Shown: in pieces, positions 37,501 through 49,208 of the stretch
How the letters are laid out: each line of letters opens with the position of its first letter
Position numbering within the stretch: position 1 is the first letter of the stretch
NCBI GenBank assembly: GCA_028554795.2
Contig: CM068831.1
Location: forward strand, 59,824,769 to 59,888,768
Source of the DNA: Sinohyriopsis cumingii
Taxonomy: Eukaryota > Mollusca > Bivalvia > Unionida > Unionidae
DNA: 64,000 nucleotides
Direction: 5' to 3'
Position numbers and translations under genes: made by a program
Notes under the pieces: model-generated
What the model was told of the DNA's origin: nothing
The model's input: the letters and a program-made list of their open reading frames with translations, nothing else
Database searches by the model: none

Positions 37501-37690
37501 TAATTATTTCGTTTTGTGATCACCTGCTCATATGTCCAACGAATGTCTGTCACATCATTTTTTGATGATTTCGATTCGAGCAGGGAATTCCTCATTCCTC
37601 GATGGTTTCAGTTGACAGATAAAAATGGCGACAGCTACATATCCCAGAATGCACTATATTATTTACCTGTCGTCATGGTGCACTGTGCAT
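37501..37690. promoter_or_regulatory. Possible promoter with ZNF143-like and YY1-like motifs
   Basis: GCTACATATCCCAGAATGC at 37634-37652 matches the vertebrate ZNF143/Staf consensus (ACTACAATTCCCAGAATGC) at 16 of 19 positions. AAAAATGGCGAC just before it looks like a YY1 site. On the minus strand a CAG/GTGATC donor (about 37525) or a CAG/GTAAAT donor (about 37666) could end a first non-coding exon leading to the acceptor at 31640. All of this is motif-based inference. Confidence 0.35.
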
Positions 37691-37842
37691 GGACGAGTAA
37701 GCTCGTTGAAGTTGTCAACTTTTCGTTTACAAGTAATTAAAAGCTGTTTGTTAATTCGCAATGATTTGAAATGACCAGATTTTAAAAAATTGTACTTAGA
37801 ACAACAACAAATATTAAATTTAAAGAGATTTTCATGGTCATA

Positions 37843-37925
37843 GATAGATGGATGGATGGATGGATGCATGGGTGGATGGATGGACGGATGGATGGACGGG
37901 CGGACGGACAGACAGACAGACAGAC

Positions 37926-37957
<32 letters not shown>

Positions 37958-38001
37958 CTGTATGCCGGTCCACACACACGCACACACACACACACACACA
38001 C
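37843..38001. repeat. Compound microsatellite (GATG)n(GACG)n(GACA)n(GATA)n...(CA)n
   Basis: Tetranucleotide tracts merge into each other across 37845-37956, then a CACACG/(CA)n tract at 37973-38001. Frames rich in Ser-Ile or Cys-Val are artefacts. Confidence 0.95.
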
Positions 38002-38194
38002 GAATATCAATTTTATTATTCTGAAAACGCACAATTGAAAAATGTGTGATGAGCATATAAATAACTAGGTAATGTTGATAAAACTAATGTTATCTAAGGC
38101 TAATATTTTTCCAGTTAGTTCTTATTTAAACATATCGCTTAAACGAAACAAAAATTACACGACGGATCGACTGAAAAATTTGACAATGGCTGCT

Positions 38195-38226
<32 letters not shown>

Positions 38227-39248
38227 CGTTATAACGAACTTCAAAACCGTTAACGGTTCGTACAGGGACTTGTTAACATTCTCATAAAAGACTATGTTTA
38301 AACCCGGTAAGTATAAACCATTGACCTAATGCATATATATATCACTTTACATTGGTGTAATAAATATTTTATCGTTAAATGCGCAATCTAAACTTGTATT
38401 GTAACCAATCTACCCATGAAAACTACAACTAAATCAGATCAAAATTATTTTTTCTGTTCTTGAGCATTGTAAACAGATCTTCAAGAGGGCGTGCAACAAC
38501 GTTTGCATAGCTAAGAACTTGGGCTTTACTTAGTTATATTCAACTCCATCCCTTGCAGAAATGTCCATATCATGGGAAGCTCCGCCATGATGTATCGAAT
38601 GAAAATTGATAAAACTGTCGTGCACAAACCACTCCAATCGTATCCAAAGCTTTAAAGTCTCTGTCTTGAAAGGTAGATGATTGGTGGCGAAATATAACGC
38701 GCACACGGACAGACAGTAAAAAAATTCCATATTTGTCAGCAAAAAGTGCTAGAGTAATAAAATAAATATAAGATAATAACACAAGGGAAACAGCGCCAAA
38801 GTCTCACAAACCCAACTTTTTTGTTGAGCCTTTCAATGTTGGTGAAGATAAGAAATGTATTAATATGAAATAATTAATTTACAATTTCTTCTTCATATAG
38901 AGCAAGGCCTGCGTCTGGCGTTGACCTAATTTATCAGTATTCGGTAACTAGGACGACAATGCAACTGGCTGTTTTTTGTTTTTATTTCTTTTTTTTTTGT
39001 TTTGTTTCTTTTTTAAATAAATCTTGTTCCTAGGTCTCAACTATACACAATACATAGATAAATTTTACTTAGTTTACAATGCAAAAAGATGCTTAGGTCA
39101 GAAGCAACATTTAGAGGCAAATAGAATAAGCAAGTATTTGTGCAAACTAAAGGAGGGGGCGTGGAATTGAAGGTGTTAATGTACATTTCAAATACTGAAC
39201 AGCCATCTATAATTGGGCTTCGAAATGCGGTTTATTTCGCAAAGATGA

Positions 39249-39279
<31 letters not shown>

Positions 39280-39717
39280 ACACTATTTTTCCTGCTGCTT
39301 GGAAAAAAAGATCAAATCAAACCTTGAGTTGCCAATAGATTTATACAATTAATGGTGGGCTTACAGTTAGGCCTCTATTAATCTCCAAAGCTTGTCACTC
39401 TTGGACTTATCTATACAGCATATCAGCAAAACTTCGCACACACAAGCCGCAGTAATAAGTTTTGTCGTGTACTTAACTTCTTAAATGGCGTAGTGGGCAA
39501 ATAATATTTTCCTGAAAGATCAGCGTCCACTACGCAGTTACTGTGAATCATTGGACTAAATAACATATTTTAGGGTTAGGCTGGCCATAATTTAAAAAAT
39601 AAATCTCTCAGCATCTGTTAAATATATACTACGTAGCTAGACTACCCTTCAATGGAATTTCTACATCTCTGTACTCCGTTACAGAGAGATCTTCATTCAG
39701 TGTGAATATATAAAAAG

Positions 39718-39756
<39 letters not shown>

Positions 39757-40227
39757 TAACTTGAAAATAATATCAACGATTGTATCGGTACACACGAATC
39801 GATGCATTTTCGTGTAATATGTTTTTTTGTTAATCAAGATCAAATTGTTGCATAAGCTACACCATAGTATTCCACTGCAATGTCTTCAACAGTACTAGTT
39901 CTTGCATGGCACACAGTTGCTTTATTACGCTAAGCAATCTATCGATAAATATAAACCATAGAACTTTAAAGTTTTTTTTTATATAAAAATCATATATGTA
40001 CACGAAAAATATGAAAGAGCGATCCAGCTGGAGAGTTTACTCTCGCTGATCACTACTGTGGATGCGGAAAAACAAAGCTGATAGATAAACAAATATTGCC
40101 CAAGAATGTTGTTTTTAAACTTATTTTAACACGTGAACAAGATCTAGTGGGGGTGGGGTTTTAATAGGACAACAGTAAAGCAAATTAACCACTGCGTTGG
40201 ATACACTTTGAACTGTTTTCTATCTTC
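38002..40227. other. Intergenic DNA with microsatellites
   Basis: Contains (CT)n at 38201-38226, a poly-T-rich stretch at 38970-39015, (GT)n at 39253-39279 and (GA)n at 39722-39752. No gene or recognised transposon. Confidence 0.6.
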
Positions 40228-40408
40228 GTTGATTTTAACGGCACTTTCAAGACAACATTGGCTATATCATACCAAGGAAATGGAAGCAAAGCGTCTTTCC
40301 GAAGGCCACATTTAGGCTATCAACACGAGCTGGCCTGGGCTGGTATCGAACTATCAACCCTCGGATTATGAGTCTTACGATCTGACTGCTGAGATACCAT
40401 GGCTCCCA
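40228..40408 (-). repeat. tRNA-derived SINE relic
   Basis: The minus strand reads GGGAGCCATGGTATCTCAGC (A-box-like) and GATAGTTCGATACCAGCC (clear B-box). A core with CCTTCGGAAAGACGC follows. No anticodon stem fit for a true tRNA. Confidence 0.6.
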
Positions 40409-40957
40409 TTTTATTATAAATTATAATTACAAAACTTTATATCTCTTCACCCTCCTGTCTATGATGCTATTGACTTTGTTTATATTTTGTTTCTATTTTT
40501 TTTTTTGTTTGTTTGATGTTGTTGTTGTTTGATTGATTGATTTCGTTTTATTTTACATTTGTTTGTAAATCTGTACTGTCCTCTAAAGCATAGTAAACCG
40601 CATGTACGTTTTCCCAAACTTTGAAAAGGGTACTTTCCTATATGTAATTCTATTGCTATGTGCCGCGCGATTAGGACCGTTTTCCAGCCCTGTCGGAACA
40701 ACATTTTTTGCATTTTGCTTTAATTTGATGCACAAGATTGGTTCATTATCTTGGATTCTCATAACACAGGATCCATATTTTGATCAGGTCAAGTTTATCT
40801 TCTCGAATCCCTAATGTGGCACCTATTAAGAGTTGGGAAAGGTTAGAGAGATGCATATCTAGATTACAATTTATAAGTTGCAACAAAACTACCACGAATG
40901 ATCTGCTAGCTATTTCAGTAAATGCCAAGCAATGAAGGAGATTGGCTAGAGCAGGAT

Positions 40958-41172
40958 AATCTTATGTACTCGCTTATAACTTTGGTCCAACTGCAAATAA
41001 CACAGACCCTGGTCTGCGGGCGCATCATGCACAGGCAGATCAGGGTCTGTGTTGTTTGTTCTACTGATTACTCGTATCAAACTGTTTAGACCCATATTAG
41101 AGAGCGCGTTATCATTATGCGATGGCAGATCTTGGTCTATATGTTGCAGCTGTATCCTACCTGTACGCAGGT
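40958..41172. mobile_element. MITE copy (family M)
   Basis: TTATGTACTCGCTTATAAC at the left end, paired ACAGACCCTGGTCTGCG and GGCAGATCAGGGTCTGTG, and ATTATGCGATGGCAGATC toward the right. It is the only copy of the family to the right of the host gene. Confidence 0.6.
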
Positions 41173-41419
41173 AAGTTTTATTGATTTAAAATGATCGAGG
41201 TGTATGTTTTTGGATACCATTAAGGAACCATGGGTGGCACACAAATATCGTAAATATAACGAATTTCCTCAACTCACCCACCCACTAATGGGAAATTTCT
41301 TTTGTTTTTCTTCGTTATGAGTACTCGCACTTTTTTATATTTTCTTTCTCTTCCCAGTTCTTATGATGCACTTTAAAAAGTTTGTAGTATTAGTGTTATT
41401 CACTGCATGTTCTTTGTAA

Positions 41420-42130
41420 GTGAACAGCGCGTTATTGCATTCCCTCAGTACTCGCCATGCTCCTCTACACACTTTCTCAGTCTGATAACATAGTTTTTAA
41501 ATCCCATTTTGTGTTCTCCTTTTGGTATGATATTCCTACCCTTGAAAGCTTCCAACCTCATGACGGCTGTCAAATTATCAGCTCAGTTTTGGTAACGGGA
41601 TTCAGCACACGCATTTTGTTATATATAAACTAATTCAACCCACCGAGCCCTCAGACGAAGACTTGGAGGGCTGTGTGGAGAATGTGACAAAGTTTGTTTG
41701 CTGAGTTCCTTCACACGGTCTGTCACGACGTCGTATTAGATGCGCCGGTGCGTTGTCATGGAGTAGATAGATACCTGGGGTATCGGAGCTAGGACGGGTA
41801 TTTCGTCATTATCTTGCAAAGTTTTGGCAACACTTTGGAGAAATAAAAGTGTCAAATGACTTTGGCACAGCCAGGCAAAGGTAAGTGGATGACCACACTA
41901 ACGTCGATCAATTTGTGGTCTCCGCTCATTTTGTCAGGTCTAAACTTCATTATTTCTCTTGCGTCAGGACGAGAGTGAAAATCGATGCTTGGTAACCTGT
42001 GACAATCTCATTCAACGTCTCTTATCACTCTTCATATTTGGCAAGTAGCTGTTTTGCGAGTTCAACCCCAGTCTGTTTTGATCATCCGTCAAATAATGCG
42101 GGACCCATCTAGCACAAACTAATTTTGAGT
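41420..42130 (-). pseudogene. Decayed mariner-family transposase relic
   Basis: Minus-strand translations in more than one frame match the order of a mariner transposase. First comes CARWVPHYLTDDQ (usually ARWVPHLLT..Q, just before the catalytic domain) near 42120-42080. Next is IVTGYQASIF (usually IVTGDETWI; the first catalytic Asp is replaced by Tyr) near 41990. Then LLHDNAPAHLIRR (second catalytic Asp region) near 41750, and a PHSPPS trace of the PYSPDLAP block near 41660. Frameshifts and a stop interrupt it, so it is dead. The downstream stretch to about 41420 resembles the C-terminal part only loosely. No TIRs were found. Confidence 0.7.
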
Positions 42131-44350
42131 TTTAAATGATTCTTCAGTATATGAAAAACAGCCGATGAAATTCCTGTGATAATATATATTTTTTTTATGG
42201 AGTATCTTTATCAATGGCTCCTTTCTCAGCAGCCACTTCCCTGCTCACTGGTGGCAGATAACAGACTTGGAGAACGTGGGTCATCTTCCACAAATTCGCG
42301 AGTAAAACTCGAGATGAAACCCACTGCATTATATGACATAATGGCAGCCTCAAACTTTATTCAAGTAGGCATCAACATCAGGTGGAGAACATCCTAAGAA
42401 TACCTGGATTTTAAAGTATGTTTTTTATGTCGACTTACTACAGCGCCTAGACTTGAGAAGCTGTAAGTGCTTTAAAATATTAGATAACACATAAAAACAT
42501 GTACAAAGACACTATTACGAAATCGAACACCATGAAGTTACAAAACAAATATGTGCTGACAATAGTTAAGGGAATACTATTATGCATAAAATCAATGTTA
42601 ACCTTCTCTGACATTTTTACGTCACTGTAATTCCCTGTGCTATATCCCAAGCACGTATGTGCAGTCCATTTAATAGCAAGTAATTTGTCTTTCGATCAGC
42701 ATTAAATTAATTTTACAGGTTAAATAATTTGACAAAATATTCATTTTTTTAAAATACTCTTCTTTTATTCCGAGAAAACCTCGAGGACTGTCTATTTATT
42801 TAATTTAGGGCACTGCACTACAGTAACTAGGTAATAACAACGAGAGGTGTTATTGTTAACCTCAAGGTGAAGCATTTGTGAGCGTCATTTATAGTGAAGA
42901 TAGCTGTATTGAAACTAATACTCGACTAGATACCCTGCACTCTGGCTAGATATTTTGGCTGAATGAATGGTTAAAAACTGAACATGTCAATATGATGTAC
43001 ATTTTATTTACCAACTTGAAGATAAACCCAAATGAAATTCGGTATCCAGAGTGGTAACTAGCTCAGATAATCCGAATACAAGATTACCTCATAAATAAGC
43101 GAACATTTATCCCATAATTAAATTCATTAAACATCGTGATAATATTAACCTATTTAAAATGTTTGATGGAAATTTGATAATACATACGGTTGCTAGAGTG
43201 TTGACAAGCGCAGCCAATCAGAGGCAAGCTTACCTTACAAATATGCATATGTTTTTCGCTCATATAACAACCAAGAGTACATTGATAATATCAGCCTTTT
43301 TAACTTTAAGTATGATAACAATTTATTCATTAATAGCGTTTCTAAGTGGTAAGAAGCAAACTCAATCAGATGCAAGATCGACTCATGTTTTGTAAATCGT
43401 GCTCGCAATAACATTCGTTGGATACAAATATGACTTGAAAGAGAGTAGCTAAAGTGTTGGCAAGCTCAGATAATCGGATGCATTAGAATCTCACTCTTAA
43501 TTGTATCCATCAAAGATTTAAACTTTATAAAACCGGACCAGAACTACAGTCTCTAGATTCGTAACAACATCAGCCAATCAGAACTAAGGCGCGATATAGA
43601 CCGTCAAAACCTGCATTCTAAGTTTTATCCTAATTGGATTAGAAATATGACCTCCTTAGTGATAACAATCTTAGCCAATCAGATGCAAGAAATGTTATTA
43701 ATATGCGCGAATTTGACTAATTGTCGAACACATAGGTAATCTAGATAATATAATCAAAACTTGATCAAAATCGGATCAGAAACATGGCTTCAGAATTGGT
43801 AACATAAACATGTTGGCGGTCGGACGACAAATGAAGGACGGCGGATGCAAGGCCATACAATAAGACTGCGTGACCTTATGGCCAGTTGAGTTTGAAACTC
43901 TATCCAACATTTAAAGATTGACACAAATAATAATTATCGTAAAAGAAGGAAATGTTGCAAGTATGTTCACTGCATCCATCAGACTGGTATCCTTTTACTA
44001 GATTACATAAGTGACGTTGACTTTGAGTGGTATATGGATTTATATACTAGAATTCAATTTTAACTTGAGGCGGAAATTGTTCTCAAAAATTACCTTGTGT
44101 AAAACTGGGGCCAGTTGAAAAAGAACGTGATGAATATCCAATAACTGACGCATGTTAACAATTTAGTTTCTCTTTTTTACGGAATCACTATACAAACATT
44201 CAAGTTCATGTTGTGAGTCATGGATATTTTTACAAAAGACTTCCGTTAATTATTCAGTAGATACGAACAAACGATATAAGAGAAAACATATATTTTCAAG
44301 TAAAGTAAATAATACTTTTGAAGATAGTATGCGTTTTAGTTTTTTCTCTC

Positions 44351-44391
<41 letters not shown>

Positions 44392-45380
44392 GCATTACCT
44401 ACATTAGGAGGACCTTGTAAATCCACATACATTAGGAGGTCCACCTCAAGGAAAGCATTTATACGCTTCCTTTATAGAGGGTTTTGTTTGATTTTAAATA
44501 AAAACATATCTCAAGGTCTAGATGTTTTGAAAAACTACATTTTTATTTTATTGATATGGTGTGTTTTCCACGTACATTGGCGGGATGACACACATGTGGT
44601 AAATGGCATACACTACGGGGACAGAGATTTACACACCTGTAGTTCACTACACTTAAGAGAACTTCGCAGAATTACCTCCTCCTTGTCCAAGGGAAAATTT
44701 CAGAATTCCGTTTGTTTCGTAGATGTTATTTATTTAATTGATCTATGTTTTCAACTTTTTTTTTGGTGTTGTATAAAATAAAAACAGAAACAAAACAATA
44801 TATAAGTATATACATTATTCCTATATTTGTTTTACTTTAGTATAAGCCATTCTGATGACTACAAACGACCCAGTAAGAGTTAAATATCACTTGTCGTTTT
44901 ACAATTTTATGAGACAATTTAAAATTTTAGGGATTTTATGGATCCAAATAAGACAATAAAAACATGCGATTACACAACAATAAATTATTTTGGCAGTAGC
45001 ATATTTTACAAATTTGTCAATTTAAGAGTATGCATTACTTGAGAAAGGAAAATCAAAAATATTAAAAATAAGACAGCTAGAATCGTAAACAATACAAAAG
45101 ATTTAGTAACTATTGAAGTTTTATGTCGATGCGTGAACGCACACACACACGTGTGTGTGTGTGCAATGAAACAATAGACTGATTTATATGTTTGTTATTA
45201 ACCTTATTGTATGACAGTATCTGCATCGGATAAGGTGCATATTTGGCAAGAGGTGTTAGGTTTAGGTCATTGCTATCGTAATAATTTAAATCCATAAAAA
45301 AATATGATAACTAAGAAACATTGGATTACAAGTCGCGGTCAGTGCATATAGGAGAAGATCGGGCTTGGAAGACGTAGTAT
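42131..45380. other. Intergenic DNA with old repeats
   Basis: Between 43150 and 43880 phrases such as AGCCAATCAGATGCAAG and ATCGGATCAGAAACATGG recur in degraded form, typical of an old dispersed repeat. A (CA)n run lies at 44354-44390. GTAAATCCACATACATTAG-type short repeats follow at 44400-44450, and a CACACACACGTGTGTGTGTG palindrome lies at 45139-45162. No supported gene. Confidence 0.5.
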
Positions 45381-45382
45381 GG

Positions 45383-45508
45383 TCAGTGCCGGATTTAGAC
45401 ATTGCGAGGCCCTAAGCTATAGAAAGCTGAGAGGCCTCATCAGGCTGGAGTTCAGACTATGAGACCCTAAGCTGTAGCTTGTTTATCTTATGCCGAATCC
45501 GGCACTGA
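45383..45508. mobile_element. Short MITE with TCAGTGCCGGATT ends
   Basis: 13-bp perfect inverted ends TCAGTGCCGGATT (45383-45395) and AATCCGGCACTGA (45496-45508) enclose 100 bp with a duplicated GAGGCC/CCTAAGCT motif. The CAGTG start resembles hAT MITEs, but the flanking 8-mers do not match, so the superfamily is uncertain. Confidence 0.6.
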
Positions 45509-47600
45509 TTATTGCTATTTTTTTTACGGTGGGGTGGGGATTCAATTAACTGCAAATAGACGTATAAGCACGCTGTTTGATTATGAATGAATTGCAGCGG
45601 TAGACAGAGTATCGTCTGCAGCAAGGACGTAGTATGACACAAGCAAGCATTATCACAAAAACTTATTTTTCTGTTGATTACCAAGGTGATGAGTCATGCT
45701 GATAAAAGTTAACATGTATTCACTAATCAATGCCTATTTAACACTAAATTGGTACTGATAGTTGTCACGTGTAGTGATCTGTTTTGCTTTTTCCGATAAT
45801 GCGTTGAGTTTAGAGACGTAATCAACAAATCTAGAACTCTACACATTTTGACTAGCGTTTAGCTATGCATAATCTAATATAGAAGCATTTTAAAAAATGA
45901 AGGGAGGGGTAGTCGGGATGACCGATTTGGACTTATCTTTGTATCATACTAAAAGTATATGCAGTGAAACAACATCAAATCCGAAACGTCTGTAGATCGG
46001 AGTCCCTCAAGATCGATTGTTTTTTGTGTTTTTTTTAGATTCCCGAGGAGTTCCTTTTTTAATATCGTTTTGCCACAGTAAACCGAAACCCCGTAACTCC
46101 AAAAACCGAAACAAATTTCGATACAACATTTCAATTTTACACTTAAAAATATGCGAATGAAACTAACTTCAAGCTTGGAAATATATTTTAGCTGTTAAGT
46201 TTCTGACACACGCTGGAACAGATTAATTACAGTTAACAAAATACTGTAGTAGGCTGATGTAAGACCAGGACCCTGAAAATGACCAATGCCATGCTGAGTG
46301 AAAACAATACTTGACACACGCGCCGACACAGATTAGCGCCGACAATAGGATAATCTGAAGTCTTTGCTTCATAAAGAAATCGGTATACATGATTAATGAA
46401 ACAAAGTATATTTTTTTATGAAATACAAGGGGACTTTATTAACCAGGTATGAGGCTTGCTTTGATGCTTTGCCGACAAAGACTGAAGAAAAGAAAAAACA
46501 GTATTCTTATCGCCAGAATTACTCAACTGATTTTCAGAGAAGAAACGTTGCATACATACGTGTATTTAAGTAGTCATGACTGTAATTTGTTTTCGCTCAC
46601 ATGTCGAGATGTCTGAAGATAAACATCGTTGGAATGAAATGTCCTTAAAGGATACAATTAGTCCGATCAATAAGTAGGTAAAGAGAAATAACTATGAAAA
46701 TGACCCTAGAAAAGGTCATTATCAAACTGTCGTGCGGATAAAAGGGATGGAAACCCTCCTTTCAGACTTGTACTGGAGAGAAGATGAGTACAGAACTTGG
46801 ACCCCCAAACGTGAAGCTTGTCTGTTAAGGAATACAAGAACCTCCAATAAATACAGACTCAATAAACAGAAAATAACGCCTTTAGGTAACCATACAATTA
46901 GGAGGGGTTATCCCTATAGTCCAACCAGCTATATGTGCTGGGACGGATAAAGTCATTGCCCACAAAACAATGAGTAGGAATCTATGAAGAAACCTACATT
47001 GAAGAAGTAGGGGGAACATTCGTCATGTGAATAGTTACTGTTTCAGCAATTATAAAGAAAATATAATTATACAGGAATTAATTTGGAAACAAAAGTTATG
47101 CAAACATCCATCCTTTCGAAAATACATGCAACTGTTACAAACTAAATGATCTTGTGTGGTCAAGCTAGGACCTAATATATTCCAATCTCAAATCCCATAA
47201 TCTCTCTCGTCGCATAAAGGAGTATACAAATACATTTTCTTCACAGCCTCAAAACCTCTCAAAACCGAGACATCTTTGGCGTAATCATCAATGATAATAA
47301 TGTAATATTGCCATCTAACCTTGAGAAGTCCAAATGCAAGACAATGGTATTATATGATTTGCTCGCATGCAAGTGACTTATGCGCATTTGGCCATTGTTT
47401 CTTCTACAGAGGAACACCATATTGAAAGGTGTACAAATTCGGTCCGTCGTTATACTAGTCACAACTCTGCCAAATGCAATCCACAAATTTTTGTCATTCA
47501 TGGTCTCAAAGCAAGTAATAGAAGAGAGCGAAAAGTAACAAGCTTTGTAAAATTCAACAAATAATTTATTTATATAAAACTACAAAGTGAAAGTGTAATC
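45509..47600. other. Intergenic DNA, nothing recognised
   Basis: Short frames only (for example 46732-46950 and 47367-47564), without recognisable motifs. A poly-C run at 47602-47615 precedes the Polinton. Confidence 0.5.
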
Positions 47601-47635
47601 CACCCCCCCCCCCCACGGTATTGCAAATTAATTCC

Positions 47636-47641
47636 CAAGTA
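47636..47641. repeat. Left target-site duplication of the Polinton (CAAGT/A)
   Basis: CAAGTA here and at 63456-63461 flank the element. The last A may belong either to the duplication or to the element's terminal AG, so the duplication is 5 or 6 bp; Polintons usually make 6. Confidence 0.75.
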
Positions 47642-47898
47642 GCAGCAGAGGGGGCGAATCGGACATTTTGTCCAATCGTTATTTTGCTTAATTATTACTT
47701 TCTGCACTCAACGATCTAGTGTCGTCAGCGCCTGGTAAAAAAAAAACGACGACGTCGTTGGGGGATCGTCGCGTCGTCATTTGGTTTAATTAACACCTTC
47801 TGCGCGCCGATTCCCAGCGTCGTCAGCGTCCGGTAAGCACGTCGACGACCGCGTCGATGTCATTGCCCCCTCTGCTGCTAAGAGGTTATTTACAATGA
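47641..47898 (+). repeat. Left terminal inverted repeat (258 bp)
   Basis: Reverse complement of 63198-63455, with no mismatch found. Inside it, the first 15 bases AGCAGCAGAGGGGGC recur inverted at 47865-47879. A roughly 50-bp block (47688-47738) recurs in direct orientation at 47786-47836 (shared CGTCAGCG..CGGTAA). The last bases cover the stop codon of the first structural gene. Confidence 0.95.
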
Positions 47899-49203
47899 TC
47901 TTACAAACAGAGTGATCACTAACTCCTCCTCCTGTAGATCAATTAGGTTATTTGACTGATCGGTGAGTTTAAAATTAATTCTCGTTAAAAACCGATCATG
48001 GCATCGCATATAGACCGGATTAATCGGATTCTCAACGATTAAAAATCCCGGAGGGGCTGTTGGTGAAAATGAATAAAGGATATATCCCTGTTGAGCTTGA
48101 TTTGATTGATTGGTATCTACCTGGTAACTCCCTTCGATAACATCACACACTAGATTGATTGCTATCACCGATGCGATATTTACGTTGTATGGAGCAATAT
48201 GCATACCATCATCCCCGTTATCGTGTCTGAGGATATAAGTTGATGGACTGAGAAAATCATTAAGAGACTTTCTTAGTTCAGGCGCGTTGTATCCTGGAAA
48301 CTTGAAATCGGGTAAATCGGCTTCTGTGATATTATACCCGGTTAGGAATTTTTGTTTATTATCATCGCTGCTATCGGATATTGTCTTAACGATTCGCTCA
48401 TTAATATATTCCATGTCTGATATAAGTTGATTTAACACCTCAACGTGTTTTCGTGCTTTTGTTTTCCGTAGCTGTTCTAGTTGTGATTGGTAATTACGAT
48501 TAATCTCGGCAAACGCACCAGTGATATCATCTAAACGAACTGTGACCTTGGCTGACAATTCAGGAGTTTTCTTATACGGAAAAAACCATTGCATGGTATT
48601 CCTGTCTTGAAATATAAACTCGCTGGGTAATAACGTGTTTCTTATAATAGACAAATCATTCAGATAACTGGGATTAATCTCATGATACGATTGCACATTT
48701 GTGTGCAAATCCGCGGGTGGATTCTTAGGCCATCCTAGTATGGTTCTTATTGAACTGTTATAAATATCAACCATATACCCCGGTGTGCTTATTTCAATCG
48801 TCGATGATAACGTCGGTTCATGAACCGTAATAGCGATTTTTGATTCCTTTCCTGTGATCGATTTTATTCTGCGTTGAAATTCTTTATTGATTTGCTCTAT
48901 TTGGTATGACCCAGTTGGTATTGTAACCTCCTCCCAGTCTGGGGTCCCATCGGGTTTATTTTTCCGTGCAAAAACCAGCGAGTTATTAGGTTGTTGTCCG
49001 TTAAATGCGTCCGCTCGAATATTAGGCCAACTGTGATATACTCGCAATTTTGCCAGCGCTATTTCCTTCACTGGAACCGGCGACGGGAAGTTCACACTGA
49101 ATTCGGGTTTCGTTGACGTTATTGATATCATATTTGTTTGTACCGGAGTGGTGTTCTCCGCGATCCGCTGAAGTAATTGAAACCCTTCGGGGTTCAGCGA
49201 CAT
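47890..49203 (-). CDS. Probable Polinton minor capsid (penton-type) protein, 437 aa
   Basis: The ATG at 49203 follows an AT-rich leader (AAATAATAATA). The N-terminal third has ITIPTGSYQIEQINKEFQRRI-like phrasing (about residues 93-115), then a YMVDIYNSSIRTILGW block. A middle helical insertion (about 230-290, rich in Glu, Lys and Gln) looks coiled-coil. The C-terminus, INFKLTDQSNNLIDLQEEELVITL, is a beta-rich ending. This order (PTG.Y.I..IN, then a ..S.R..LG.. block, then LTDQ..N.I.L..E..ITL) is what I recall from a structural family in invertebrate Polintons, taken to be the minor capsid protein; the structural assignment is inference. It is the last gene of the minus-strand block, only 5 bp from its neighbour, and its stop lies inside the left TIR. 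Confidence 0.6.
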   Translation of the reverse strand: MSLNPEGFQLLQRIAENTTPVQTNMISITSTKPEFSVNFPSPVPVKEIALAKLRVYHSWPNIRADAFNGQQPNNSLVFARKNKPDGTPDWEEVTIPTGSYQIEQINKEFQRRIKSITGKESKIAITVHEPTLSSTIEISTPGYMVDIYNSSIRTILGWPKNPPADLHTNVQSYHEINPSYLNDLSIIRNTLLPSEFIFQDRNTMQWFFPYKKTPELSAKVTVRLDDITGAFAEINRNYQSQLEQLRKTKARKHVEVLNQLISDMEYINERIVKTISDSSDDNKQKFLTGYNITEADLPDFKFPGYNAPELRKSLNDFLSPSTYILRHDNGDDGMHIAPYNVNIASVIAINLVCDVIEGSYQVDTNQSNQAQQGYILYSFSPTAPPGFLIVENPINPVYMRCHDRFLTRINFKLTDQSNNLIDLQEEELVITLFVRSL

Positions 49204-49208
49204 TATTA

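Noticed and set aside
37663-38056. Ser-Ile-Tyr-Leu and Cys-Val-rich frames
   Set aside because: Products of the compound GATA/GACA/CA microsatellite.
46732-46950. 72-codon frame in the intergenic region
   Set aside because: No start context, motif or conservation argument.
42131-47600. A host gene between the mariner relic and the Polinton
   Set aside because: Only short frames and repeats are seen; no exon-like segments with splice sites could be linked.
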